A DNA stretch of 63,449 nucleotides, from positions 1-63,449 of the forward strand of contig NZ_PVNK01000261.1 in assembly GCF_002994615.1 (NCBI RefSeq), written 5' to 3'. Origin of the DNA: Enhygromyxa salina (lineage in GTDB: Bacteria > Myxococcota_A > Polyangia > Nannocystales > Nannocystaceae). This document shows positions 10,701 through 18,471 of the stretch, one piece after another. Position 1 is the stretch's first letter. Every line of letters begins with the position of its first letter. Below the pieces are notes generated by a model. It was given only the letters and a program-made list of their open reading frames with translations. It did no database searches and had not been told where the DNA came from. Made by a program: the position numbers and the translations under genes.

Positions 10701-13700
10701 GACCCGCTTGAGCAGATCGAGGGCGTCGTCGGGGCGGCCGAGCCGCTTGCCGACGACCTCGGCGGTCTCGGCCAGCAGCCGGACCCGCTCGTCGTCGGTG
10801 TCGGCCAGCATGATCAGCCGGCGCAGGCCCTCCTCGACGTCGGGCCAGCGCTCGAGCTGGCGGTTGAGCTCGACGAGCTGGGTCTGGGCGTAGACCGCGT
10901 CCTCGTAGCCGGTCTTGAGATCGAGGACCGACTGGAAGGCCTCGATCGCGAGCTGGGCGTCGTCGAGCTCGACCCGACGGATGTCACCGATCCGCCGCCA
11001 CAGCTGGGCCTGGACCCGCGGCTCTTCGGCGACGCTGATCCGGTGCTCGAGGACCTCGGTCAGCCGCTGCCACTCTTGCTCCTCGAGCAGGAGGCGCTCG
11101 AGCGCGTCGAGGGCGATCTGGTTGGCGGGCTCCATGTCGACGACCTCGGCCCAGGTCAGGGCCGCGCCGATCCGATCCATCAGCTGCTCGAGCTGGATCG
11201 TCGCGATCTCGAGCCGGATCCGGACCTGCTCGTGGTGGGCGTCGGTGAAGCGCAGCAGCGCCCGCTGGGCGTCGACGAGGGCCGCGAAGTCACCGGCCTC
11301 GAGGTGGAGGCGCACGAGCGCGCGCACGGTCTTGTGGGCGAGCGCGGCGTCGGGCGGATCGAGGTTGAGCAGGGCCAGCCAGGCCTTGCGCGCGCCCTCG
11401 GAGTCGTGGAGGCGATCGTCGAGCAGCATCGCCGCGCGGTGGACGAGATCGATGCGCAGGGTCTTGTCGCTGGCCTCTTCGCTGTTGAGGGCCTCGGACC
11501 AGATCTGGACCAGCTCGCGCTCCTTGCCGAGCTCCCGGCCGAGGCGCTCGACCTGCTCGCGCGAGTCGAGCCGCCGCGGATCGCTGAGGTAGGCCTCGCG
11601 CAGCGACGAGAAGGCCTGCTCGTTGTCGCCGAGCTCCTGCTCCTGGATCTTGGCGATCTGGAGCAGGTAGGAGGTCGCGTCGTCGCGGCGCATCTCCGCG
11701 GCCGCGTTGTTGCGCCGGACCCTGAGCACGCGGATGCGCCCGCTGTGGTCGCCGCGGCGCTGGTAGATCGGCTCGAGCAGACCGGCGACCTGGAGCTGGA
11801 TGTCGGCGACGTCGAGGAGATCCTCGAGCAGCGCCCGGGCCTGCTCGTGATCGCCGTTCTCGCCGATGACCGAGCCGAGCAGATCGACGGCTCCGAACGC
11901 GTCTTGCTGGTGCTGGACCCGGAGCGACGCCCGCTTGCAGTTGAGCTCGTGGCGCAGCTCGCGATCGTTGGCGAGCTCGGCCCAGCGACCGAGCAGCTCC
12001 TCGAGCTTGTCGAGGTCGTCGGCCTCGCCGCCCTCGGCGTACATCTGGGCGAGCAGCTCGATCGTCGGGAGATCGTCGGGGATCAGATCGAGCAGCTCTT
12101 CGGCGGTCACGACCGCCGTCTCCCGATCACCGAGGACCTCGCGGGCGATCTCGATGATGCGCCCGAGCAGCTCACGCTGCTCGCGTTGGTTGAAGACCAC
12201 GTCGACGCGCCGACGGTAGAGCTCGAGCAGCTCCTGGTGGGCCGTGCGAGCCCGCAGCAGCGACTCGAGGGCCTCGTAGGCGGCCTGGTGGGTCTCGTCG
12301 CGCTCGAGGATCTCGGCGTAGGCGCGCTCGGCCTCGAGCGGCTGGAGCAGATCGTCGCGCCACATCGCCCCGAGCTCGAGGAGCAGATCGCGGCGGAGGT
12401 TGGCCTCGGCCCGCTCGAGCGCCCTGCCCTCGGCCTCGGCCGCGGCCGCGGCGGCGGCGATGACCGCGAGCGCGTTCTTGTAGGACTCGGCGACCAGCTC
12501 CATCTGCGCGAGGCTCCGACCGAGGCGCTGGAGCAGCTGGCGCCCCTCCCAGTCGGCCGGGTCGCCCTCGAACAGCTCGGCGTAGATCTTGAGCGCCTCG
12601 CCCCGGCGCTCGGGCATCTGCTCGTAGATCGCGGCGAGCTGCGACTTCTGCTCGCGCCGCTGCTCGCGGACGGCGGGGTCGCTCAGGTCCTGACCCTCGC
12701 CCTCGCTGCTCTCGGCCGCAGCGAGGAGCACCTCCATGGCCTCGGCCTCGTGGCTGCGATCGCCGACGCGGCGGTAGTAGGGCAGCAGCCCGCGCATGAT
12801 CGTGACCGCGGTCGCGGGGTCCGAGCGATAGATCTCTTCGAGCGCGTCGACGGCCGGGCGATGGGTCGGCTCGAGCTCGAGGATCTTCAAGAAGCCCGCG
12901 ATCGCGCGATCGATCTCGTTGAGCCGCGCGGCGCGGACGTGGGACAGCTCGAACAGCACGGGGATGTCGCTGGGCTCGAAGGGCCGGGCCTCGTCGCCCT
13001 CGCCCGCCGGGATCTCGAGCTTGCGCTGGAGGATGTCGGCGAGGCGCTGCCACTCCCCGCGCCCGCGCAAGATGTCCGCGAGCGCGTCGAGGGTTGCGAG
13101 GTCTTCGCGCTCGAGCTCGAGGATCTTGTCGTAGGTCTCGACCGCGGCGTCGAGGTCTTTGAGGTGGCCCTCCTGGAGCCGCGCGAGCCCACGCAAGGTC
13201 GCGAGCCGGGCGGCGTCGTCGGGCGCGACGTCGAGGCGTCGGCGGTAGACCTCGCTGAGATCGTCCCAGCGCCGCGTCGAGGTGTAGATGTCTTCGAGCG
13301 CCGACATCGCGCCCTCGTTGGTCGGATCGAGCTCGATGATGCGCCGGAAGTAGCGCTGGGCGTCGTCGGGCTTGGACAGGTGATCGCGGGCGATCACGGC
13401 CAACTTCTCGAGCAGCATCAGCTGCTCGTCGTGCTCGGCCCGCTTGACCGCCTGGACCGAGAGCTCGCCGCTGGTCTCACTCTCGGCCCCGGACACCGGC
13501 TCGCCGGCGATCCGGCGCTCGAAGATCCGCGTGAGCTCGTCCCAGTTGTCGCTGGAGGCCGAGGCGGCCTCGAGCTGGGCGCGCAAGCTCTCGTCGGTCG
13601 GACGCAGCTCGTAGGCCCGCGCCGCCCACTGGAAGGTCAGCTGCGGGGACGCGAGCCGATCGGCCGCGACCTCGCGCAGCTGCTCGATCAGCTCGAGCTT

Positions 13701-15536
13701 GTCGTCGACCTTGTCGCTGGCCTCGAGCAGCACGCCGATCGTCCGCATCAGCGCGGCCCAGTTGCCCTGCTCGCGATAGATCGGCAGGAGCTCGCGGGCG
13801 ACGACGAGGTTGTTGGGCTGGATCGCCAGGGTCCGCTCGAGCGCCTTGACGGCCCGCTCGGGCTGACCGAGGCGCTCACGACACAGCTGGGCCACGCGCC
13901 GGTAGAGGCCGACCCGCTCGTCGGTCGCGCTGACCCGATCGGCCGCGCTTTGGAGCGCGTCGACGAGGTCCGAGACCCGGCCCTGGGCGACGTAGAGCTC
14001 GGTCAGCTCGTCCCACATGTTCGAGGCCACGTAGGCGTCACGCAGGGTCCGCAGGGCCTTGTCGTGGCCGGGCACGAGGCGGGCGATCTCTCGCCACACG
14101 CGGATCGAGTCTCGCGGGTTGCGGAGCCGCTCGGCGTAGATGTGCCCGATGTCGGTGAGCAGCTTGACCGCGCGCCCGACCGAGTCGGCGATCGCGACCT
14201 GGCGGTGACGGATCTCGGCGGCCTCGGCCCAGCGAGACTCGCGCTCGTAGAGCCGCGCGAGGGCCTCGAGGGCCTTCTCGTGCTCGCCGTGATGCAAGAG
14301 CACCGCGTTCCACCCGGCGATCGCCTCGCGGCGATCCCCGAGCTTGTCCTCGGCGAGGCGCGCGAGCTCGAGGCGCAGGTCGAGGCCCTCCTCCCCTTCG
14401 CGCTCGGCGAGCTCTTCGCGGCGCAGGGCGATCAGCGCCCGCCAGTCGCGGCGCTGCTCGTGGATCTTGGCCATCATCTCGCGCGCGCCCCGGTCACCGG
14501 GCAGGAGCTCGAGCAGCTCGGCGAGGGGCTCGAGCGCGCGCTGAGGGTTGCCGAGCTTCTCGACCCAGATCGCCGCGACCTTGCGCAGGACGTCGGCCTC
14601 GGCGGTCTTGTCTTGGTCTTCTTGGGCCGCGTCGCGCAGGCGCTGGTAGACGCCGAGCAGGTCGTTCCAGCGCTTGCCGCTGGCGTAGGTGTCGGCGAGG
14701 ACCTCGAGGCTGCCCTGGTGGCGCGGCTCGATGTCGAGGATCCGCTGCAAGGTCGCGAGGGCCATGGCCTCGAGCCGCAGCTCCTTGCGGTACAGCTCGG
14801 TGATCTCGAGCAGCTTGTCGATCCGCTCCTGCTTGGTCTCCTCGCTGTCGGCGATGGTGTCGAACTGATCCTTGAGCAGCTCGACGAGCGCCGTCCACTT
14901 CTTGCCCTCACGATAGAGGCCCTCGAGGTTGGCGATCGCCCGCAGGTCGTTGCCGTCCTCGCGCACGACCGAGCGCCAGACCTCGATCGCGCGGTCGGTG
15001 CTGCCGAGCCGGTCCTGAGCGAGGGTCGCCATCTCCTCGGCGAGCTCGAAGCGGCGGTCGGGATCCTTGCTCGCGCGGCGAGCCTGCACCAGGACTTGCA
15101 TCAGCTGGCTGCCGTCGGACGGGCCCGAGAACAGCTCGCGATAGAAGCCGACGACCTCGGGGTTGCTGGCCTCGTTGCGACGGACCCGGCGAAAGTAGGG
15201 CTCGGCCAGACGCGGCTGGCCGCCGACACGCCACACGACCTCACCGCACAAGAGCGCGACGCCGGTGCCCTCGGCCTTGCGAGGCGCCCGCTGAGCGAGG
15301 GTCTTGGCCCGATCGACGATCGCGGACCCGTCGGCGTCGTCCTTGCCGTGGGCCGCGAGGACCAGGTGCCCGAGCGCCGCGGCGGCGGCCTCGACGTTGC
15401 TCGGGTCGTCGCGCACGGCCGTCGAGGCGGCGGCGAGGTCTTGTCCCGTCGACTCGATCGCGGCGGCTAGGGCAGCGTGGGTCGCGTCGTCGGTCGAGCG
15501 CAGATACGAGAGGAGAGCGGAGCGAACTTCGGCCAT
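4710..15536 (-). CDS. Giant TPR/HAT-like repeat protein (about 3608 residues)
   Basis: The protein is built almost entirely of helical repeats. No signal peptide, membrane segment or enzymatic motif was seen, so it is probably a cytoplasmic scaffold. In the first four units the marker (D/E)(K/R)LGxxxxAixxw recurs every 71-76 residues. Each unit reads: short loop, A-rich helix, (I/V)LxxxP, an AL..L..LY helix, W..L, then a charged helix. If this spacing holds throughout there are about 45-48 units. The ATG at 15536 has an AGGA box 6 bases upstream; the open frame continues in front of it to 15767 with atypical residues. The frame is unbroken for 10.8 kb. It is followed by udk on the same strand. 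No specific function can be assigned; large helical solenoids usually bind proteins. Confidence 0.85.
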   Translation of the reverse strand: MAEVRSALLSYLRSTDDATHAALAAAIESTGQDLAAASTAVRDDPSNVEAAAAALGHLVLAAHGKDDADGSAIVDRAKTLAQRAPRKAEGTGVALLCGEVVWRVGGQPRLAEPYFRRVRRNEASNPEVVGFYRELFSGPSDGSQLMQVLVQARRASKDPDRRFELAEEMATLAQDRLGSTDRAIEVWRSVVREDGNDLRAIANLEGLYREGKKWTALVELLKDQFDTIADSEETKQERIDKLLEITELYRKELRLEAMALATLQRILDIEPRHQGSLEVLADTYASGKRWNDLLGVYQRLRDAAQEDQDKTAEADVLRKVAAIWVEKLGNPQRALEPLAELLELLPGDRGAREMMAKIHEQRRDWRALIALRREELAEREGEEGLDLRLELARLAEDKLGDRREAIAGWNAVLLHHGEHEKALEALARLYERESRWAEAAEIRHRQVAIADSVGRAVKLLTDIGHIYAERLRNPRDSIRVWREIARLVPGHDKALRTLRDAYVASNMWDELTELYVAQGRVSDLVDALQSAADRVSATDERVGLYRRVAQLCRERLGQPERAVKALERTLAIQPNNLVVARELLPIYREQGNWAALMRTIGVLLEASDKVDDKLELIEQLREVAADRLASPQLTFQWAARAYELRPTDESLRAQLEAASASSDNWDELTRIFERRIAGEPVSGAESETSGELSVQAVKRAEHDEQLMLLEKLAVIARDHLSKPDDAQRYFRRIIELDPTNEGAMSALEDIYTSTRRWDDLSEVYRRRLDVAPDDAARLATLRGLARLQEGHLKDLDAAVETYDKILELEREDLATLDALADILRGRGEWQRLADILQRKLEIPAGEGDEARPFEPSDIPVLFELSHVRAARLNEIDRAIAGFLKILELEPTHRPAVDALEEIYRSDPATAVTIMRGLLPYYRRVGDRSHEAEAMEVLLAAAESSEGEGQDLSDPAVREQRREQKSQLAAIYEQMPERRGEALKIYAELFEGDPADWEGRQLLQRLGRSLAQMELVAESYKNALAVIAAAAAAAEAEGRALERAEANLRRDLLLELGAMWRDDLLQPLEAERAYAEILERDETHQAAYEALESLLRARTAHQELLELYRRRVDVVFNQREQRELLGRIIEIAREVLGDRETAVVTAEELLDLIPDDLPTIELLAQMYAEGGEADDLDKLEELLGRWAELANDRELRHELNCKRASLRVQHQQDAFGAVDLLGSVIGENGDHEQARALLEDLLDVADIQLQVAGLLEPIYQRRGDHSGRIRVLRVRRNNAAAEMRRDDATSYLLQIAKIQEQELGDNEQAFSSLREAYLSDPRRLDSREQVERLGRELGKERELVQIWSEALNSEEASDKTLRIDLVHRAAMLLDDRLHDSEGARKAWLALLNLDPPDAALAHKTVRALVRLHLEAGDFAALVDAQRALLRFTDAHHEQVRIRLEIATIQLEQLMDRIGAALTWAEVVDMEPANQIALDALERLLLEEQEWQRLTEVLEHRISVAEEPRVQAQLWRRIGDIRRVELDDAQLAIEAFQSVLDLKTGYEDAVYAQTQLVELNRQLERWPDVEEGLRRLIMLADTDDERVRLLAETAEVVGKRLGRPDDALDLLKRVLDLAPTDARARSMVGSFLEPDETRERSIKILTPLYEAEQNWAALLELQELQARKQPSGRRRLQALLRVARTQEEKLEDPARAFAVLCEAMTEAGDQPELSEILDKVDRLGSVPERSEALYESYKRTVDHILDSDLQQRVLRSMGEVALARLGRLDDARGVYERLLETRPDDDEATDALEQIYVRQDADEALASLLVRKVDRTSAPDERDNLLIRAAEIHRTRLDDADEAIRLYERLSDAGLQREDVQQVLEPLYEATGRFRELAAHLTRKLAQLQGKAAVDTHLLLGRLYGEHLDDSEEGIRHLGAALKADPDHAVGTDELSRYLQDPSMRSRAAEMLEPVFLAVQDWERLLQIQEVRLDEAEDHGERVQIMLRMARMQEEQLEDLDKAFEAYTRVFKEDPSNTRVRDHLGRLANVLATTDRYAEILTEYSAANPDDSSDSMLEIVHECARLWSGSLRQPAKAVALYERLLEARPDDRSVFSELESALSMGEMWKELADAYWREAEDSLDEDRQIDLLMRLSRVALDVLDEPELGAKAFRRILDTQPDNDRARAQLEQVYQMTESWEELLELLRDRLSRSFDQDDRTPVYLQIAELQEGPLDDAEGALDSLESLLGEVPDEINAVSALERIADARVPQRERVFNILQPIYQASGNTPRLVSVCEWRLTVSEDPAMRHELHLELARHLESIPDGAQYAFRALARALHEPGPSDALMTLDAEIERLASSVEMPGALADAQVAASDSEQLASDVDRRLELLIRAARIRSEDSPEIAVEILRRALELRDDQDEALALMDGALVRLGYHEELREVLARRVEVEPDDSERVDLLRRLATLFEDILANPEEAEKAWRRLLDIEPNDLEALQRLSRAYAASGSTSELIEVLDRRIDSSNDGEERRSLRMQLASIHRESAKNREAEIEVLRSLLAEAPSDDDAMAALARALLAEERHAEAADVIQDRATIASTAERKASLMLDAARLYAGPLDDLLGAVERYEQVLQLLPGQEGAVADLVELSKKEEVSEAAATLVRPHLDAHGRWQELAVVIDARATLSQDPDEVLVSLRELAMVRHEKLGDATGALDATMKLVDNSPADELADPLSAVMRLAGELDGLEPLIDELSRRAQDEGRDAEARITIALAAAHAASDYMGDPDKALAVLVPLLDAELADLPTCERIEELALRKDDTALIERALCEGSRLAVGTDAQVPMLVRLGDARVALSNWPEAVEAFRDALDIELGLEPAIRGLEAVLTNSLGDEGQGEPPDGLLDALETAYQSSSNSAGLATVTRVRLREAEGSDRISLLQNLGGLIEQGGGTSLEALEAWGALLALDGDSSQALERTLALAEQSELAPRAGELLAAAVEAAVEAGRVSPPCCIAATRVWLSTLNAPDRAMAVLSPLLEEQPEHAEGLALLVETSRALGDPKGLHEALTRAAAAASDPLVAAGLWREAASVAESLLAQPAVAIEDLRQLIEADESDRPGWTRLLALLAQANDREALVDALGRRVMITDDDTERRELRYRQANHLVDKLERFEDAIIVYNDMLGADPGDMVALNELEVLLRRLERWQDVRDLLERKLEVVEGEARIAVQEEMARLAEDKLEDPTDAVEVLQAVVLEYPDRDATRAWLERLLTREERWHDLSDLLGARMDRLRDVGDTDGYRELASQLASLLAEKLDDSDRAQEILTELLEVDPSYVPAILSLASVYEARGDDEAMQSTLERAAALEPQGSTGARLQLRLAHLAEDAAGRRGHLEKALQLDPSNAEAGRELLELSKSEERWDQVVYLLEMAVGRAKTDDKRRELQLERVDVMTAKLEDNEGALRVLASIYEHVQDDVSVNQRIADALFASGGRSEEAGGMYHWLVEVTAGKRSKKRAHYLTRLGRIEIEAGQAETAQKRLEEAYRLDTTNVETLLTLGKLHEQNERWPDALKIYRSMLLQNADKSGLLRRGDIYLRLSQVHLGLGEKPKAQAMLRRGIEEDRDHAGLKAALEAIGG

Positions 15537-15884
15537 GTCGTGTCCTGGTTGCGGTCGACCCGTCCGCGTCGGCGCGCGGGAGTCGACGAGGCGCAGCGAT
15601 CGCAGAGGGGCAATCGAGGCGCCTTCGAAAACGGTGGCCAAGGGTAGCGATTCGCGTCGCGCGGTACTAGTGCCCGACGCGGTGCTTTTGACGATTTGAC
15701 GCGGCGTGTTGGCAGCAGATGACGAACGCGCGGCGGCACGCCGACGACACGCGGACGCCTCGAGCATCGCGTCGTTCAGCCTGCGGCCGCCACACGGTAC
15801 CCGATTCGCGGCGCCGATGTGTGGCGAAAATGTCGCGAGCTTCTCGACCGCGCGGGCGGGTCACGGGGCTGGGCCCGCGCGCGC
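15537..15884. other. Intergenic region upstream of the giant repeat gene
   Basis: This 348-base stretch lies between the rlmB-like stop and the start of the giant gene, both on the minus strand. Frames running through it encode Arg/Ala-rich shadow sequence only. It must hold the promoter of the giant gene unless that gene is read through from rlmB. No confident -35/-10 pair, hairpin or riboswitch fold was found; a local TTGACGATTTGACG direct repeat near 15690 is on the opposite strand. Confidence 0.5.
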
Positions 15885-16679
15885 TCAGCCCAAGGTCGCG
15901 AGGGCGACCGCGGCCGCGGCCGAGACGTTGAGCGAGCCGAGCGAACCCGCCCGCTCGATCGTGACCAAAAAATCGCAGCGCTCCCGGGTCAGCCGACGCA
16001 GGCCTCGCTGCTCGCTGCCAAGCACCAACAACATCTGGCCCGGGGGGTCGACCGCGAGCTCGCGCAGCGCCGCGCCGGCGTCGACCACGGTCCCGATCAC
16101 CCACCAGTCGCCGCTTTGTTTGGCCCGCTCGAGCACCCGCGAGAGGTTGGTGACCTGGGACAGCGCAACGCGCTCACTGGCGCCCGCCGAGGCCCGGACG
16201 GCGGCCGGTGACAGCGGCGCGGACCGGTCCCGGGCCCACACGACCCCGGCCGCGCCGAAGAACTCGGCGCTGCGGATCACCGCCCCGAGGTTGTGGGGGT
16301 CGACGATGCCGTCGCAGACGACGATCAGACGGTGGCCTCGACGGGTCCGCGGGCCGTCCTCGCGCTCGAGGAGATCGTCGAAGTCCCAGCTGCGCGGCGG
16401 GTCTGCGACCGCGAGGACCCCGCGAGCCAGGCCTGGACCGACGAGGTCCTCGTGGAGCTCGCGCTCGACGAGCTCGATCGGGACCTCGGCCTCGGCCGCC
16501 AGGGCGGCGATCGCGGGGAACTCGCGCCCGGTCTCGATCAGCAGGCGCTGGACTCGCCCGGGCCCGGCCCGCAGGAGCTCGAGCACGGCGCGCTCTCCGG
16601 GCACCCCGTGCTGGCCGGGGAGCAAGCGCGGCCCCTTGCGAGCGCCTCGACCCCGCTTAGGGCGCTTTGACCGCGACAA
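15885..16679 (-). CDS. rlmB: TrmH/SpoU-family RNA 2'-O-methyltransferase, RlmB-like
   Basis: SAM-dependent 2'-O-ribose methyltransferase of the SPOUT (trefoil-knot) class, 264 residues. A basic N-terminus precedes a small substrate-binding domain (GQHGVPGERAVLELL, up to about 85). The catalytic domain carries all three SpoU motifs: DPHNLGAVIRSAEFFG, LVLGSEQRGL and GSLNVSAAAAVAL. RlmB modifies 23S rRNA guanosine 2251 in E. coli. That exact target is inferred here, and a tRNA target (TrmH) is less likely because of the N-terminal domain. The start appears to be TTG at 16679, overlapping the end of the upstream lipoprotein gene by 23 bases and implying coupling. No internal ATG fits the family N-terminus better. 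Confidence 0.85.
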   Translation of the reverse strand: MSRSKRPKRGRGARKGPRLLPGQHGVPGERAVLELLRAGPGRVQRLLIETGREFPAIAALAAEAEVPIELVERELHEDLVGPGLARGVLAVADPPRSWDFDDLLEREDGPRTRRGHRLIVVCDGIVDPHNLGAVIRSAEFFGAAGVVWARDRSAPLSPAAVRASAGASERVALSQVTNLSRVLERAKQSGDWWVIGTVVDAGAALRELAVDPPGQMLLVLGSEQRGLRRLTRERCDFLVTIERAGSLGSLNVSAAAAVALATLG

Positions 16680-18384
16680 GGCTGCTCCCTTGGATCCGGA
16701 CGAGAGACGGCTCGGGCTCGTGCGTCGCCGAGGCCCCAGACCAGGCCGCCTCGAGCGCGCGCCACACGAGCAGCGCCTGGTCGTCCGGCCGCTGCTGCTG
16801 CTGCGCGAAGTACTCGTCCTCGAAGGCGCGCGAGCTGGGGTCAGGATGCGCCGCAGGCGCGAGCACGACGCCGTCGAGGCTCGCGTGTTTGGCGCCTATC
16901 GCGCTAGATGAGAGTCCCTCACCAGTACCTAGAACCGTAATTTCAGTACCCTCGCTGTCCACCCGGCCGCCGCGGACCCGCAGCTGCTCGCGGCGCAACT
17001 CTCGCACGATCAGATCCGTGCGCGGGAGCGCGTCCGCGATGATGAGCGCCGCGCCCTTGCGCAGGGCCGCGAGGTGCGGCCTGACGATCGGCGAGAAGCT
17101 CGTTGTCGAAGACGGATAAGTGATGAATTTCAATGACTTGACTGACTTTAGGTCAGCTGATTTCTCAGCCTTCTGGACGCGCCGGCCGTAGCCGTTTTCG
17201 GGCGTCAACACGATGACCTCGGTCGCGCCCTGGTCACGCGCAAAGTTGATCAGCGCGAGCGTCCGCTCCTCGAGGGTCGGCGCGACACCGCGCGCGCTCG
17301 CGCTGCTCTCGCCAGGCAGGAGGAAGCGATCGTCCCCTACCGCGGAGATCGCGGCGCGCACGTTGCTCGTGCCGACCGGGCCGATGATGACCTCGGCGCC
17401 ATCGGCGACGAGTCGATCCGCGCCCGCCCGAGCGGTGTCGGGAGTCGAGCCGCTGTCGCGCCACATGACCGAGACCGGACGGGTCCGTCCGAGGACCGTG
17501 ACCGCGGCGACCGCGGCGGCGAGCTGCCCGTCGGCGAGCGCAGACAGCTTGCCGGTCCGCGGCAACAAGATCCCGATTCGAGCGGGCAGCGGGCGGCACG
17601 CGCTGACCCAGGCGGGCGCGTGGTCACCGGGGTCGCGGCCGAGCGTGGCGTGGAGGCAGTCGGCGGCGTCCGGCCCGGGCGCGGCTTCGGCCAGCGCCTC
17701 GATCGTCGGCCGGTCGAGGTGCTCGGCCAGCGCGTGCATGCGCTCCTCGGCGTAGCCCGCGTCCGGCGTCTGCTCCGCGAGCAGCTCCCGCCAGGCCACG
17801 AAGGCCGCGAGGGCCGCGGCGCTGTCGCCCTTCCGGTCGAGGGCCACGGCCCGGGCGCCCCGCAGCTCGACCCGCTCCATCTCCCCCCACGCCTCGAGCT
17901 GCTCGAGCTCCGCGAGCGCCCGGTCGGGGTCGCCGCCGCGGGTGTGGGCGAGCGCGAGGACCCGGTGGATCGCCGAGACCAACTGCTGGTGGGCCTTCGA
18001 GTGGGGCCGCGCGTCGCCGGCCCCGAGCAAGCCCGCGGCCTCGTCGGCCAGGGCGATGGCCTCGGCGTCGTTTCCGAGCAGGTACTGACGATCGGCCTTG
18101 GCCGCCAGCGCGCCAGCGCGCAGCTCGGGCGGCGGCTCCTGCTCGAGCAGCGCGTCGGCGGCCTCGTCGACGGCGGCGGAGCCCGGGTCACCCGACTGCG
18201 CGTCGACCAGCGCCTGCCACTGCGAGCGCAGCTGCGGCGGGACCTCGGCCGGATCGACGAGCGCGCCCTCGCTCCCCTGCCCCGCGCGCGAGGTCTGACA
18301 GCTCACGACCGAGGGCAGCGCGGCAAGAAGGGTCACGCGCAGCGCTCGGCGCACGAACGCTCGATGGTGGAGACGCTCACCCAC
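16657..18384 (-). CDS. LpoA-like lipoprotein: helical repeats plus periplasmic-binding fold
   Basis: About 575 residues. A basic start and hydrophobic run end in the lipobox VVSC (Cys29), so it is a lipoprotein. Residues of about 45-280 are alpha-helical and TPR-like. From about 290 (RIGILLPRTGKLSALADGQLAA) the sequence follows a type-1 periplasmic-binding fold: GAEVIIGPVGTSNVRAA, LINFARDQGATEVIVLTPENGYGRR and LDGVVLAPA. This domain order is that of LppC/LpoA, the outer-membrane activator of PBP1A in gamma-proteobacteria. A role in peptidoglycan synthase activation is inferred. A stand-alone amino-acid-binding receptor is the main alternative. GTG 18384 is chosen to retain the basic n-region; GTG 18354 is possible. 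It runs into rlmB with a 23-base overlap and is divergent from the next gene. Confidence 0.72.
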   Translation of the reverse strand: MGERLHHRAFVRRALRVTLLAALPSVVSCQTSRAGQGSEGALVDPAEVPPQLRSQWQALVDAQSGDPGSAAVDEAADALLEQEPPPELRAGALAAKADRQYLLGNDAEAIALADEAAGLLGAGDARPHSKAHQQLVSAIHRVLALAHTRGGDPDRALAELEQLEAWGEMERVELRGARAVALDRKGDSAAALAAFVAWRELLAEQTPDAGYAEERMHALAEHLDRPTIEALAEAAPGPDAADCLHATLGRDPGDHAPAWVSACRPLPARIGILLPRTGKLSALADGQLAAAVAAVTVLGRTRPVSVMWRDSGSTPDTARAGADRLVADGAEVIIGPVGTSNVRAAISAVGDDRFLLPGESSASARGVAPTLEERTLALINFARDQGATEVIVLTPENGYGRRVQKAEKSADLKSVKSLKFITYPSSTTSFSPIVRPHLAALRKGAALIIADALPRTDLIVRELRREQLRVRGGRVDSEGTEITVLGTGEGLSSSAIGAKHASLDGVVLAPAAHPDPSSRAFEDEYFAQQQQRPDDQALLVWRALEAAWSGASATHEPEPSLVRIQGSSLVAVKAP

Positions 18385-18471
18385 GCGCCGGAGTGTACGC
18401 GCGGCTCCGCCCGAGCCCAAAAAGCCGCCGCCGCGTCGCCTCGGGCGACGCGACAGTGGTATAGGAAGCGA

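Noticed and set aside
4749..15470. Very long open frames on the plus strand opposite the giant repeat gene (4749-9137 and 9360-15470)
   Set aside because: They are antisense shadows of a GC3-rich gene: composition is Leu/Val/Arg/Glu-biased without any domain, while the minus strand shows regular repeats, a Shine-Dalgarno and a single uninterrupted frame.
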